A DNA stretch of 64,000 nt from Ignavibacteria bacterium (GCA_019187405.1 JABAQZ010000001.1:124001-188000); one strand, 5' to 3'; counted from the first letter of the stretch, positions 26,672 to 35,620 are shown. The notes: generated from the sequence alone by a model not told the origin. Numbers and translations: made by a program.

Positions 26672-27682
26672 TCAGTCTTTGCAGTTTGATACAATTTCTT
26701 TTATGTTAATGCTAACCGGACATCCTCTTGAGCATCTGCCGCATCCCGTGCATAATATTTTTCCGAATCTGTCAACGTAATATCTGAATTTATGATTTAT
26801 CCTCTGTCGGTATCGCTTGCTTTGTAAATCTCTCGGATTGTGTCCGGATGCATGAAGTGTAAAATGTCCAAACTGACACCCGTCCCAGTTTTTCATTCTT
26901 CTGCCTTCCGAATAACTGTAATCCTCATCAACAATGTCAAAGCAATGGCAGACAGGACAAGCAAATGCGCACTGAGCGCATGACAAACATACATTTCCGA
27001 TATTTTCCCATTTTGGACTTTCAAAATTATTTCCAAGCCATTCGTAAACTTCATCTTTATCAAAAGCAATTTCGGGAAACTTTACTTTCTTGGTTATCAT
27101 TGCAGAATTTTGTTCATTACCGTCTTTGAGAAATTCGGTGTAAGGTTTTAAAAATTCATTACCTTTTTCAGTTACTATTCTTATCGCAAAGGTGTTTTCA
27201 TCAAGAGGTATTAAAAAGAGATCCGAGCCTTTTTCTGAAACAGGCGATGTGCCTACAGATGTACAGAAACAATATTCGTCAAAATTAGAGCACATCAATC
27301 CGATCACGATAAAGTGTTTTGCTCTTGCTGTGAAAAACTCATCTTCATAATCCCATGTGAATAAATGATTCATGATTGAAAGAGATTCTGCGTCACATGG
27401 TTTTGCTCCGATTACCACAATATTTTTTCCTTCGACATTTATATCTATTATCTGAACGTCGTTTTTTCCTCTTTTGTAATAAAGCAGCGGCTCTGAACGC
27501 GGAAATGCATAAGATTTAAAAGAAGTCTTCGGCGGTAATGCAGATGTATTTAATATAATTTCCGATATATCTTTTATTCTTATATACTCGGCTTGTCCGG
27601 GTGCAAGTAAAGTGTCGCCTTTGGATAAAAGATCGCTGCATATTTTAAGAAAATCATCTTTTAAAATTATCTTCTCTGTCAT
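26672..27682 (-). CDS. flxB: FlxB: 4Fe-4S dicluster subunit of Flx-Hdr complex
   Basis: A 336-residue iron-sulfur protein of the sulfhydrogenase-beta/AsrA-like family, expected to relay electrons between FlxA and the Hdr part. Visible features are a conserved IGAKPCDAESLSIMNHLF block and two ferredoxin motifs: CLSCAQCAFACPVCHCFDI (~230-250) and CTGCGRCSRGCPVSI (~315-330). FCTSVG with extra cysteines lies near residue 140. It is similar in layout to the next upstream gene product, so the two are probably paralogues. The flxB/flxC naming follows gene order in Desulfovibrio and is the uncertain part. Confidence 0.82.
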   Translation of the reverse strand: MTEKIILKDDFLKICSDLLSKGDTLLAPGQAEYIRIKDISEIILNTSALPPKTSFKSYAFPRSEPLLYYKRGKNDVQIIDINVEGKNIVVIGAKPCDAESLSIMNHLFTWDYEDEFFTARAKHFIVIGLMCSNFDEYCFCTSVGTSPVSEKGSDLFLIPLDENTFAIRIVTEKGNEFLKPYTEFLKDGNEQNSAMITKKVKFPEIAFDKDEVYEWLGNNFESPKWENIGNVCLSCAQCAFACPVCHCFDIVDEDYSYSEGRRMKNWDGCQFGHFTLHASGHNPRDLQSKRYRQRINHKFRYYVDRFGKILCTGCGRCSRGCPVSINIKEIVSNCKD

Positions 27683-27711
27683 CTTTTTTAAGTTTTATAA
27701 ATATTAAAATA

Positions 27712-28596
27712 TTACATAAACAATTCATCGCTGTCCTTAACATCAAAGCTTCCAACAAGTGTGGGAATTTCAAGACTCCTACCCGATACAAATGAAAAAG
27801 ATTTTTTTGCTTCTATGGCCATTGTCCTGTTTATCAGTCCGAGAGGAATATCCATCGGACATGCTCGCTCACATTCGCCGCATCCGGTGCATCTCGCGCT
27901 TAAATGAAAAGCCCTGACAATGTTCCAGGAAAAATTTCCTCTTTGATGAGAGCTTGACTCAATCCAGCAGGGAATGGTTTTATCGGTAATGCATCGCTGG
28001 CAGTAGCAAAGCGGACAAACAGCACGGCAGGCATAGCACTTAATGCATTTGTCAAATTCCTTTTTGAAAAATTCAAACCGCTCTTCAGTTGACATTGAAT
28101 CAATCTCATTAATTTTCTGCAGTTGTTTATCTTCGGCAGCAGGAATTTTTTTCTCTTCGCCAAATAGTTTATCGAAGTAAACAGGCTTTTGGGATTCGCA
28201 ATGAATACATTTCGAAGCAAGAGTTTCTTTGCTGAATTCAAGTCCGAAATCTTTTACCACGCCGCCGCAATTAAAACTTATTATGTGAATGTCATCTCTG
28301 TGTATCTGATTTTCCTGTATTAGTGCAACGATGGAATGCACATCACATGGTTTTGCGGTAATGGCAAGTTTCATTGGCTTATCCGAAGTCCTGCATAATG
28401 CTTTTATTCTTGCTTTGGTAAGATATACCGAAAGATTATTCAGACAGTAATTGTCAAAGACAAGAGACGAAGTATCTTCAGGATTTGTAATAATTGCAGG
28501 TCGGGTTCTTTTATCAGATACGCGGACATATCCAATAACTGCAGCAACTGCTTTTTTTTCCAATAGTTCTGATGCATATTTTCTAAGAACTTCCAT
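27712..28596 (-). CDS. flxC: FlxC: 4Fe-4S dicluster subunit of Flx-Hdr complex
   Basis: A 294-residue iron-sulfur protein with AITAKPCDVHSIVALIQEN (the same block as in FlxB) and two [4Fe-4S] motifs, CIKCYACRAVCPLCYCQRC (~185-205) and CTGCGECERACPMDIP (~240-255). An additional CIHCESQK lies near residue 133. Its start codon overlaps the flxD stop by one base, indicating translational coupling inside the operon. It probably forms the ferredoxin-like electron wire with FlxB. Confidence 0.82.
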   Translation of the reverse strand: MEVLRKYASELLEKKAVAAVIGYVRVSDKRTRPAIITNPEDTSSLVFDNYCLNNLSVYLTKARIKALCRTSDKPMKLAITAKPCDVHSIVALIQENQIHRDDIHIISFNCGGVVKDFGLEFSKETLASKCIHCESQKPVYFDKLFGEEKKIPAAEDKQLQKINEIDSMSTEERFEFFKKEFDKCIKCYACRAVCPLCYCQRCITDKTIPCWIESSSHQRGNFSWNIVRAFHLSARCTGCGECERACPMDIPLGLINRTMAIEAKKSFSFVSGRSLEIPTLVGSFDVKDSDELFM

Positions 28597-29087
28597 TACT
28601 GCAACTCCTTATTTATAGAATTTGACGATTCATTATACTCAGGAAAATTCACAGTGAATTCAGAATTCATTTGTTTGTATGCTTTAAAAGGTCCGAGAGA
28701 CTTAATATCTTTTGTAATTTTTGAAATTACGTCTGCGAATTTTTTCCCTTCGGATGCCGATATCCATGAAAACTGCAGTCTTTCTTTTTCAATGCCTATA
28801 AAATCCAAAAGCTTGTGAAAAAAATCCCATCTTCTTCTGGCATGAAAATTTCCTGCATTGTAATGACAATCGTTAGGATGACATCCCGAAACAAGAACTC
28901 CGTCAGCTCCTCTTTCAAATGCCTTCAAAATGAATACTGGATCTACGCTGCCGGAGCACATTACTCTAATTAATTTAGTATTCGAAGGATATTTTATACG
29001 TGAAGTACCGGCGAGATCTGCTCCGGTATATGTGCACCAGTTACATACAAAAGCCGCTATTTTTGGTTCCCATTTTTCCTTATCCAT
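28596..29087 (-). CDS. flxD: FlxD: MvhD-like [2Fe-2S] subunit linking Flx to HdrA
   Basis: A 163-residue protein of the MvhD/FlpD family, which in methanogens passes electrons from the donor enzyme to HdrA through a [2Fe-2S] cluster. The family signature is complete: FVCNWCTYTGADLAG, VMCSGSVDPVFILKAFERGADGVLVSGCHPNDCHYNAGN. The fifth conserved Cys lies in GCHP. It sits between hdrA and flxC, the classic hdr-flx arrangement. Confidence 0.9.
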   Translation of the reverse strand: MDKEKWEPKIAAFVCNWCTYTGADLAGTSRIKYPSNTKLIRVMCSGSVDPVFILKAFERGADGVLVSGCHPNDCHYNAGNFHARRRWDFFHKLLDFIGIEKERLQFSWISASEGKKFADVISKITKDIKSLGPFKAYKQMNSEFTVNFPEYNESSNSINKELQ

Positions 29088-29146
29088 GTTTTATGCAGCA
29101 GTACATTTTAAGTTAATAATTCAATTTTTATAATTTCTTAATCTAT

Positions 29147-31144
29147 TCATAATGCCGCTATTTGTGCAAAAATTTCTTCGTTGTTAAATCCGGCTAATTC
29201 TATTGATTTAGATAAACAGGTAGCAGTACAAGTACCGCAACCTTTGCAAACACCCTGATTAATGTAAGCTACTTCTTTGAAAACAATTCCGTTAATATCT
29301 TTTATATCTTTGACTTCTATTGCTCCGAACGGACAGACTTTTTTACAATAAAAACAGCCCTGACAAATATCTTCATTTACTTTTGCAACTACAGGTTCAC
29401 GCTCTAATTGATCCGATGAGAAAAGTATTATTGCTTTACTTGCAGCCGCCGATGCCATTGAAACGGTATCAGGAATGTCTCTCGGAGACTGACATGCTCC
29501 GGCAAGAAAAACTCCTGAAGTCGTGCTTTCAACTGGTCTGAGCTTTGGGTGGGCTTCATTATAAAATCCGTACTTGTCATAAGGAATTCCGATAGTTCTC
29601 GCTAACAAAGGAGCATTGTCATGCGGGATCATGGCTGATGCAAGTACGACCATGTCGGCATCTACTACGACCGGCATTCCGGCAATTGTGTCTTCTCCTT
29701 TTACTATATACTTTCCTTTCTCTTCATAAATTCTCGATACTCTTCCCCTTATGTATTTTACATTATCCTCTTCGATTGCACGACGAACAAACTCTTCATA
29801 CATTTTTCCTCCTGCCCGAATGTCCATGTAAAATACATAAGCTTCGCCGTCATGAACTTTGTGTTTATAAAGCATGGCATGTTTTGCGGTATACATGCAG
29901 CAGATTTTACTGCAATATGAAATTCCTTTTGATTCATCTCTTGAACCTACGCATTGTATGAATACAATTTTCTTCGGTACTTTACCGTCTGAAGGCCGTT
30001 TGATTTCTCCTGAAGTGGGACCGGAAGCGCTTGCTATTCTTTCAAACTGTAGTCCGTCTATTACATCACGGTATTTTCCGTATCCGTATTCGCCGTAACC
30101 CTTGTAAATCGAACCGGAAGATTTTTTTTCTATGTTGTATAGCTTAAATCCTGTTGCAACAATTATTGCGCCTATGTCGGCAACAAACATGGTATCTTCC
30201 TGATCAAAATCAATTGCTTCTCTGTCGCAAACTTTCACGCACATTCCGCATTTTCCATTCTTATAATGCGTACAAATTGTTTCATCAATTACGGGAATGT
30301 TGGGAACTGCCTGAGGGAAAGGTGTGTATATTGCAGGTCTGAAGGCAAGATTTTCCTCAAAAGAATTGTATGCTTTTTTCTTTATCGGACAATTTTCCAT
30401 ACATAGTCCGCATCCCGAGCACCTGTCATCTATTATGTGACGTGCTTTCTTTTTAATGGTGGCTTTGAAGTTTCCGATAAATCCTTCTACCTTCACTACT
30501 TCGGAATAAGTAAACAATTTGATTTTAGGATGCTGATACACCTCAACCATTCTGGGAGTAAGAATGCATTGAGAGCAGTCAAGAGTCGGAAAAGTTTCGG
30601 ACAGCTGGCTCATGTGACCGCCGATTGACGGCTCCTTTTCAACCAATATAACTTCATACCCCGCATTGGCGACATCAAGAGCAGCCTGAATACCTGCAAT
30701 ACCTCCGCCAATAACGAGAATTCTTTTTGTTACATTTACTTTAATTTTGGTTAATGGCTTGTCACGCTTTACTTTTTCCAAAGCCATTCTCACAAGTTCA
30801 ATTGCTTTTTGCGTAGCTTCCTCAACGTCATCATGTACCCAAGAACACTGCTCTCGCAGATTTGCAATTTCAACAAGAAAAGGATTAATACCGGCTGATA
30901 TAGCCGCATTTCGGAAAGTTCTTTCATGCATGTGAGGCGAACAAGATCCGACAACAATTGCGTCAAGTTTGTTTTCAAGCACAGCATCCTTTATCAGCTT
31001 TTGCCCCGGATCCGAACACATGTATTTATAATTAGTCGAATACTCAACTCCGGGAAAATTTCTGCACACTTCGGCAACTTTCGGACAATCAACTGTCCGG
31101 CTGATATTTTCTCCGCAATGACATATGAATACGCCGATTTTCAT
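29147..31144 (-). CDS. hdrA: HdrA: FAD-containing heterodisulfide reductase subunit
   Basis: Bifurcating flavoprotein, 665 residues, the usual length for HdrA. The N-terminal Cys motif is FICHCGENISRTVD. The thioredoxin-reductase-like FAD domain has GGGIAGIQAALDVANAGYEVILVEK (~145-170) and SIGGHMSQLSETFPTLDCSQCILTP. The inserted ferredoxin has CSGCGLCMENCPIKKKAY. Two C-terminal [4Fe-4S] motifs are CQGCFYCKKVCPFGA and CKGCGTCTATCLSKS. The FAD is where one electron would go to a low-potential acceptor (ferredoxin) and one to a disulfide via HdrB. No selenocysteine codon is needed. Confidence 0.93.
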   Translation of the reverse strand: MKIGVFICHCGENISRTVDCPKVAEVCRNFPGVEYSTNYKYMCSDPGQKLIKDAVLENKLDAIVVGSCSPHMHERTFRNAAISAGINPFLVEIANLREQCSWVHDDVEEATQKAIELVRMALEKVKRDKPLTKIKVNVTKRILVIGGGIAGIQAALDVANAGYEVILVEKEPSIGGHMSQLSETFPTLDCSQCILTPRMVEVYQHPKIKLFTYSEVVKVEGFIGNFKATIKKKARHIIDDRCSGCGLCMENCPIKKKAYNSFEENLAFRPAIYTPFPQAVPNIPVIDETICTHYKNGKCGMCVKVCDREAIDFDQEDTMFVADIGAIIVATGFKLYNIEKKSSGSIYKGYGEYGYGKYRDVIDGLQFERIASASGPTSGEIKRPSDGKVPKKIVFIQCVGSRDESKGISYCSKICCMYTAKHAMLYKHKVHDGEAYVFYMDIRAGGKMYEEFVRRAIEEDNVKYIRGRVSRIYEEKGKYIVKGEDTIAGMPVVVDADMVVLASAMIPHDNAPLLARTIGIPYDKYGFYNEAHPKLRPVESTTSGVFLAGACQSPRDIPDTVSMASAAASKAIILFSSDQLEREPVVAKVNEDICQGCFYCKKVCPFGAIEVKDIKDINGIVFKEVAYINQGVCKGCGTCTATCLSKSIELAGFNNEEIFAQIAAL

Positions 31145-31159
31145 TTTGCATTCCTTTCA

Positions 31160-32035
31160 TCAAGCAATTAATTTTTCCGCAATGTATTCATCGTAATTAA
31201 AATTTACATAATGAAGATCAATTCCCAGGTCTTTCACATTCATTCCCATAGCAAGTCCCACAAGCTCAGTAATGTAAAGCACAGGTATCATGAGGTGCTC
31301 CGGATATTTTCTTTTCATTGCTCTTTGCCTCATATCAAGATTAGTATGACACATCGGACAAGCTGTAATAATAACATTTGCTCCGTTTAATACCGCATCG
31401 TCAATTATCTTTTTTGATAAATTCAGTACAATATCTTTTCTAACAATTGAGTGCGCAGCTCCGCAGCATTCCAGTTTGTAGTTCCAATCTATTGTAGTCG
31501 CGCCGGCAGCTTCAGCTATCATTTCCATTGATGTCGGCTGTTCAGCGTCGTCAAAATTATTAATGTTCATTGGTCTTACAAGCAGACAGCCGTAATAACA
31601 TGCAGCTTTAATGCCGTTTAAATCACGTTTTCTGTTTTCGGATATTTTTGCAAGTCCGATTTTAAAAAACAGTTCGAGAACATTTATGACTTTTACATCT
31701 GCCGGTATTTTTTCCGAAAGCAATTCTTCCGTTTCATTTTTTCTTTCAGGATGCATAGAGATTTCATGCTGCGAGGTAATTAGCCTGTTATAACAAGCTG
31801 CACAAGGAGCGACCATATTTTTAATTCCCTGTTTGCCGGCAAGTACAATATTTCTCAGCGCCAATGCATTTGAAAGTTTATGATTTGTTGCATGAGCGGA
31901 TGTAGCACCGCAGCAAGACCAGTCGCACAGTTCTTCGAGACCGAAGCCGAGTTTCTCAAATACTTTCCTCAATGATAAATCATATTCTTTTGCCGAACTT
32001 GTTTGCGAACATCCCGGGAAATATCCGTAATTCAT
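31160..32035 (-). CDS. hdrB: HdrB: heterodisulfide reductase subunit B
   Basis: A 291-residue catalytic subunit with two CCG domains that hold the noncubane [4Fe-4S] clusters for disulfide cleavage. The first runs FPGCSQTSSAKEYD ... CDWSCCGATSAH ... CAACYNRL. The second runs CYYGCLLVRP ... LECCGAAHS ... CPMCHTNLDMRQ. All cysteines of the C-x(31-39)-CC-x(35-36)-C-x2-C pattern are visible in both halves. In bacteria the physiological disulfide is thought to be DsrC or a related small protein rather than CoM-S-S-CoB; no dsrC is in this window. Confidence 0.92.
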   Translation of the reverse strand: MNYGYFPGCSQTSSAKEYDLSLRKVFEKLGFGLEELCDWSCCGATSAHATNHKLSNALALRNIVLAGKQGIKNMVAPCAACYNRLITSQHEISMHPERKNETEELLSEKIPADVKVINVLELFFKIGLAKISENRKRDLNGIKAACYYGCLLVRPMNINNFDDAEQPTSMEMIAEAAGATTIDWNYKLECCGAAHSIVRKDIVLNLSKKIIDDAVLNGANVIITACPMCHTNLDMRQRAMKRKYPEHLMIPVLYITELVGLAMGMNVKDLGIDLHYVNFNYDEYIAEKLIA

Positions 32036-32045
32036 AAGAATCAGT

Positions 32046-32696
32046 TTAGTGTTTGTTAATTTTTTTCTTATCTGTCTTTTTGAATATTTTCTTTATGCTT
32101 TTTCTGTCTTTTACTTTATCAGGTAAAAGTCCGAGCTTACCTTTTAAAAACAATCCTGGAGCTGTTTCAACGTCACTCAGCAGATCAAGAGTTTTCATTT
32201 TATACTCTCCTACCAGTCCAATTTCATAAAGTCTTCCGTATCTTTTAATTTGATTAAGGAATGCTTTATGGAATTTAAGTATATCTTTTTCTTTTACTTT
32301 GACTTTTTTCTTAACGGCAATTTCCCTTACTGCGTCCATAAATCCGGCGAGATTAAATTCTTTTGGGCATCTTACTGAGCAGGTTAGACAACCTGCGCAA
32401 ATCCATGGTGTCGATGACTTAAGCGCTTCGTCATAAAATCCAAGTTGAATAAGTCTCACAATTTTATTTGGAGCAATATCCATGTAATATCTTACAGGAC
32501 ATCCTGCAGAACATTTTCCGCATTGGTAACACAGACTGACATCTTGAAATGTCCTGTTTCTTATTTCTTCTGGAATATCGGAATTGTTTTTTTGAAATGG
32601 TGTATGGTTATTCTCCGGAAGGGTATCCGTTAATAGATTTGCCGATACAAAACTCGGCTGAAGTTTTTTAGCGTCTTTATTTACATAGGCTCCCAT
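32046..32696 (-). CDS. hdrC: HdrC: ferredoxin-like heterodisulfide reductase subunit
   Basis: A 216-residue first gene of the operon. Two [4Fe-4S] motifs, CYQCGKCSAGCPVRY (~55-70) and CAGCLTCSVRCPKEF (~98-112), match HdrC, which carries electrons from HdrA to HdrB. A ~45-residue N-terminal extension precedes the first cluster and a Lys-rich tail (KSIKKIFKKTDKKK) ends the protein. The operon order hdrC-hdrB-hdrA-flxD-flxC-flxB-flxA has gaps of 4 to 60 bp or one-base overlaps throughout. Confidence 0.92.
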   Translation of the reverse strand: MGAYVNKDAKKLQPSFVSANLLTDTLPENNHTPFQKNNSDIPEEIRNRTFQDVSLCYQCGKCSAGCPVRYYMDIAPNKIVRLIQLGFYDEALKSSTPWICAGCLTCSVRCPKEFNLAGFMDAVREIAVKKKVKVKEKDILKFHKAFLNQIKRYGRLYEIGLVGEYKMKTLDLLSDVETAPGLFLKGKLGLLPDKVKDRKSIKKIFKKTDKKKINKH

Positions 32697-32811
32697 TTTT
32701 TCATCCGCCTTTCAATAATTAGTTTCGTTACTTCATTCGTAATTCCGGATGAATCGAGTAAAATTTGTTCTTGTATTCATTACAAAATTAAGAATAATTA
32801 TTTTTTTAAAG

Positions 32812-32827
32812 TATGACATATATCATA
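32812..32827. promoter_or_regulatory. candidate CRP/FNR-family operator upstream of hdrC
   Basis: The sequence TATGACATATATCATA is an imperfect dyad with the half-site spacing TGA-N6-TCA of CRP/FNR-type regulators (CRP: TGTGA-N6-TCACA). It lies about 115 bp upstream of hdrC, where the operon promoter is expected. Redox control by an FNR/HcpR-like regulator would make sense for Flx-Hdr. In AT-rich DNA such a dyad can also arise by chance. Confidence 0.33.
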
Positions 32828-32931
32828 TAATTATAATTTTGAAAAACAAAATGAGATGTTTTTTAAAAAATACTTCTGCAGCAGGTAACAGCCGGGGTTA
32901 TAAAGTTTTATAATAAATTATCAATTTGAAA

Positions 32932-33366
32932 TTAGTCCATAGGAATTTGTTCTCCCATGCTTTTTACAAATCTGACATGGAATGCAGAGATCTTGTGGAG
33001 GTAACTGTTAGGACTCTTTACAATTTCATCATTAGCTGCAAAATATGCCTGCGTCTGATCTTGTTTGAAAGGATCAATTGTTCCTGTCAACCAGTATCAG
33101 TACTTGCTTAAAAGTCCGAGATAATTATCAGGGAAGATTTCATTAGGATTGGAGCCGTATTCAAAAACCTTAAGACTTTTCTGATATAGCGGTTAGGTTT
33201 GCTCCCGTTGTAAAGATGCAACCGTTGTTCTTTATGAAATCTCCATCAATTTCCCATTCTTCATTTGTGGGAAGCGCAATCATTTCGGCATTACATTTTT
33301 CATGAAATGACATGCATTAAGATTAATATTGCAGATGTAAAAGGCATACTGATAGTGATTGACCAT
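32932..33366 (-). pseudogene. decayed gene of unknown family (two frameshifts, one stop)
   Basis: The minus strand reads as protein-like sequence in three successive frames. The first begins MVNHYQYAFYICNINLNACHF (ATG at 33366). A shift leads into HEKCNAEMIALPTNEEWEID and NNGCIFTTGANLTAISEK, and a second shift leads to LKVFEYGSNPNEIFPDNYLG. After LLSKY there is an in-frame TGA, then YWLTGTIDPFKQDQTQAYFA and SYLHKISAFHVRFVKSMGEQ to the stop at 32932. Three lesions in 435 bp beside intact genes indicate decay rather than sequencing error, though the latter is possible. I do not recognise the family. The rest of the 930-bp gap is AT-rich and holds no gene. Confidence 0.6.
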
Positions 33367-33580
33367 TCAAAACATTTTAAGTATTAATCTATTTTATAAT
33401 TGTAATTAAAAAAAATATTTATTTTAAAAATCAAATTTCAAAAAAACCGAAAGTTAAAAGCATAGAATTAATTTTATAGATAATAAATTTTTCTAAAAAA
33501 ATTATTTAAAATATTTTTTCTGAAAAATACATTCCGCTAATTGCTTATAAAAAAGTTGTCTAATGAATTTTGAAAAATAA

Positions 33581-33606
33581 AAGTCTGATAAAAAAGCATC
33601 AGACTT
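33581..33606 (-). terminator. intrinsic terminator of aquaporin gene
   Basis: AAGTCTGAT (33598-33606 read on the minus strand) pairs with ATCAGACTT (33581-33589) around a short loop, followed on the minus strand by TTATTTTT. It lies 22 bp beyond the aquaporin stop codon. Confidence 0.8.
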
Positions 33607-33627
33607 CAAATTTTTATGAAAAGAAAT

Positions 33628-34311
33628 TCAGGAATTACTTGATTTGAAAATTTTATAAACGATGCCTGCAGCTAAAGCTCCGGCAATAGGTACAACGATA
33701 AACATCCACAGCTGGGAAATTGCCCATCCGCCGACAAATAAAGCCTGGCTAATGCTTCGAGCAGGATTGACCGATGTGTTTGTAACCGGAATGCTGATAA
33801 GATGTACCAGAGTCAATGCAAGTCCTATTGAAATTCCCGCAAAACCTTTCGGAGAATTTTCGTCAATAGAGCCGAGAATAATTAATATAAACATGAAAGA
33901 AATTACGAATTCAGTTACTATTCCAGCAAGCATACTGTACTTGCCAGGTGAATGATCTCCGTAACCGTTTGCCGCAAAATCTCCTATTGCAGAACCGTTA
34001 CCCGTAACAATAATATACAGAACACCCGCAGCAGCAATGCCGCCAAGAATCTGTGAAATAATGTATGATAGTAATTCCTTACGGTCAAATTTTCCTCCAA
34101 TCCACAACCCGACTGATACTGCGGGATTGAGATGTGCACCTGAGATGTGCCCGAGTGAATAAACGATAGTAAGAACAGTCAGACCAAATGCAAGAGATAC
34201 ACCCGTTAAACCGATACCTACATCAGGGAATCCTGCTGCAAGCAAAGCACTTCCGCAGCCGCCGAATACCAGCCAGAATGTACCAATAAATTCCGCTAAG
34301 GCTTTTTTCAT
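33628..34311 (-). CDS. aqpZ: aquaporin (MIP family)
   Basis: A membrane channel of 227 residues with six predicted TM segments and two half-helices carrying the NPA boxes: [11 protein letters not shown] (first) and [14 protein letters not shown] (second). The Arg after the second NPA is the selectivity-filter Arg. Length and the opening [25 protein letters not shown] match bacterial AqpZ rather than glycerol facilitators, so water is the likely substrate. It is a single-gene unit with its own terminator. Confidence 0.93.
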   Translation of the reverse strand: MKKALAEFIGTFWLVFGGCGSALLAAGFPDVGIGLTGVSLAFGLTVLTIVYSLGHISGAHLNPAVSVGLWIGGKFDRKELLSYIISQILGGIAAAGVLYIIVTGNGSAIGDFAANGYGDHSPGKYSMLAGIVTEFVISFMFILIILGSIDENSPKGFAGISIGLALTLVHLISIPVTNTSVNPARSISQALFVGGWAISQLWMFIVVPIAGALAAGIVYKIFKSSNS

Positions 34312-34587
34312 TTTTTGTTTTTGCTTTAATTTTTAAATGTAATAATTGTTATTTAAGAAGATAAAAAGTTTTAATCTGAAAAATTTTTCACAAGATGTTT
34401 AGGACTTAACTGTTTAATTATTATTTTTTAAAACAACGTCTTTCAAAATTTTACACAAGTTAAGGAATTACCAATAAAATAAAACTTGTAAAAATTATTC
34501 ATAATAATCAGTAATTTTGAAATTGTATGATTAGAGTAAAATTAATAGTTTGAATATGTTAATTAAACAATTGAAAACCGGATTAAT

Positions 34588-35496
34588 ATGACATACGAAT
34601 CTCTTCTTAACCAACTTATAATTTCAGATGAAAGATACATCGTTTTAACTGCAGAAAACAGGGCAGCGATAAGAAATTTACCAGGAACAGCCGGAGACAG
34701 ATTTATAGATACCGGGATTACCGAGCAAACGATGATAGGCATTGCAGCTGGACTTGCGTTGAGAGGACGAATTCCCATTGCGCATGCGCTTGCAACTTTT
34801 TTGACGATGAGAGCTTTTGAATTTATCCGGACGGATGTCGGCATTGGAAATCTTCCCGTAAAACTTATTGGCGGGTTTTCCGGATTTTTATCGGAAGCAA
34901 ATGGTCCGACACACCAGGCAATCGAAGATGTATCTATAATGAGAGGCATTCCAAATGTCAACATCTTTTGTCCTGCAGATGAAGTAGAAATGCTTTCGGG
35001 GTTACCAGAAATTTTGGAATGCAGCTCTCCGTTTTACGTTAGATACAATAATTTACCACCGGCAGTAAAGCATACAGAAAAATTTAGAATAGGAAAAGCG
35101 GAAATAGTTTATTCAGGGAAAGATGTTACAATACTCACTTACGGCATTCTTTTGAGGCAGGCAATTGAAGCTGAATGTGTTTTAAAGGAGAATGGTATTT
35201 CAACAGGTATTATAAATTTAAGGACATTAAAACCTGTGGATGAAGAAGCAATTCTACAAGCTGCCGGGGAATCAAAAATATTAGTTACGCTGGAGGATCA
35301 CTTTCTTACCGGAGGCTTATACAGCATCGTTGCAGAGATTTTTTTAAAGAGAAAAATGATAAAGGATGTACTTCCGGTTGCACTGGAAAACAAATGGTTT
35401 AAACCTGCATTAATGAATGATGTACTTGAATATGAGGGTTTTACAGGTAAACAGATAGCCGCGAGAATTAGCGAATATTTATTGAAGAAAAAATGA
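34588..35496 (+). CDS. transketolase C-terminal subunit family protein
   Basis: A 302-residue protein equal to the Pyr and C-terminal domains of split transketolases/DXS-like enzymes. The conserved Glu that activates ThDP is in DTGITEQTMIGIAAGLALRG. The substrate and cofactor-region blocks FLTMRAFEFIRTDVG and SEANGPTHQAIEDVSIMRGIPN are present, followed by the C-terminal domain (VTILTYGILLRQAIEA, LEDHFLTGGLYS). The partner with the GDG ThDP motif (N-subunit), normally the preceding gene, is absent from this window. In surface-sugar clusters such pairs accompany aminotransferase and NeuB genes, as here. Its last 16 codons are repeated three times downstream. Confidence 0.82.
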   Translation: MTYESLLNQLIISDERYIVLTAENRAAIRNLPGTAGDRFIDTGITEQTMIGIAAGLALRGRIPIAHALATFLTMRAFEFIRTDVGIGNLPVKLIGGFSGFLSEANGPTHQAIEDVSIMRGIPNVNIFCPADEVEMLSGLPEILECSSPFYVRYNNLPPAVKHTEKFRIGKAEIVYSGKDVTILTYGILLRQAIEAECVLKENGISTGIINLRTLKPVDEEAILQAAGESKILVTLEDHFLTGGLYSIVAEIFLKRKMIKDVLPVALENKWFKPALMNDVLEYEGFTGKQIAARISEYLLKKK

Positions 35497-35620
35497 TGGA
35501 GATTAAATGCCGGGGGGGAAAACCGTTTAAACGGTTTCCCCCCCCCCAGCTCCGCATCAAGGAAATTATATACATCAAAGCCCAAAAGGGAAAGTTTCAT
35601 GAAGTTCAAGAGCTAGCGTT
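35449..35620 (+). repeat. transketolase-tail/palindrome array, unit 1 (172 bp)
   Basis: Starts inside the intact gene: 35449-35496 are its last 15 codons plus stop. After a short spacer TGGAGATTAAATGC come a G-run, the palindrome AAACCGTTTAAACGGTTT (centre 35528/35529) and a C-run (seven G, nine C), making a GC-capped hairpin with arms of ~16 bp. An open frame then runs from the palindrome's TAA into the next copied tail, including the segment IKEIIYIKAQKGKFHEVQEL. Confidence 0.93.

Noticed and set aside
32926-33111. Plus-strand 61-residue open frame in the hdr-aquaporin gap
   Set aside because: The minus strand here reads as decayed protein sequence, which explains the region better.
35298-35609. 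Minus-strand 103-residue open frame at the transketolase gene end
   Set aside because: It is antisense to the gene and runs through the poly-G/C hairpin; no protein-like features.
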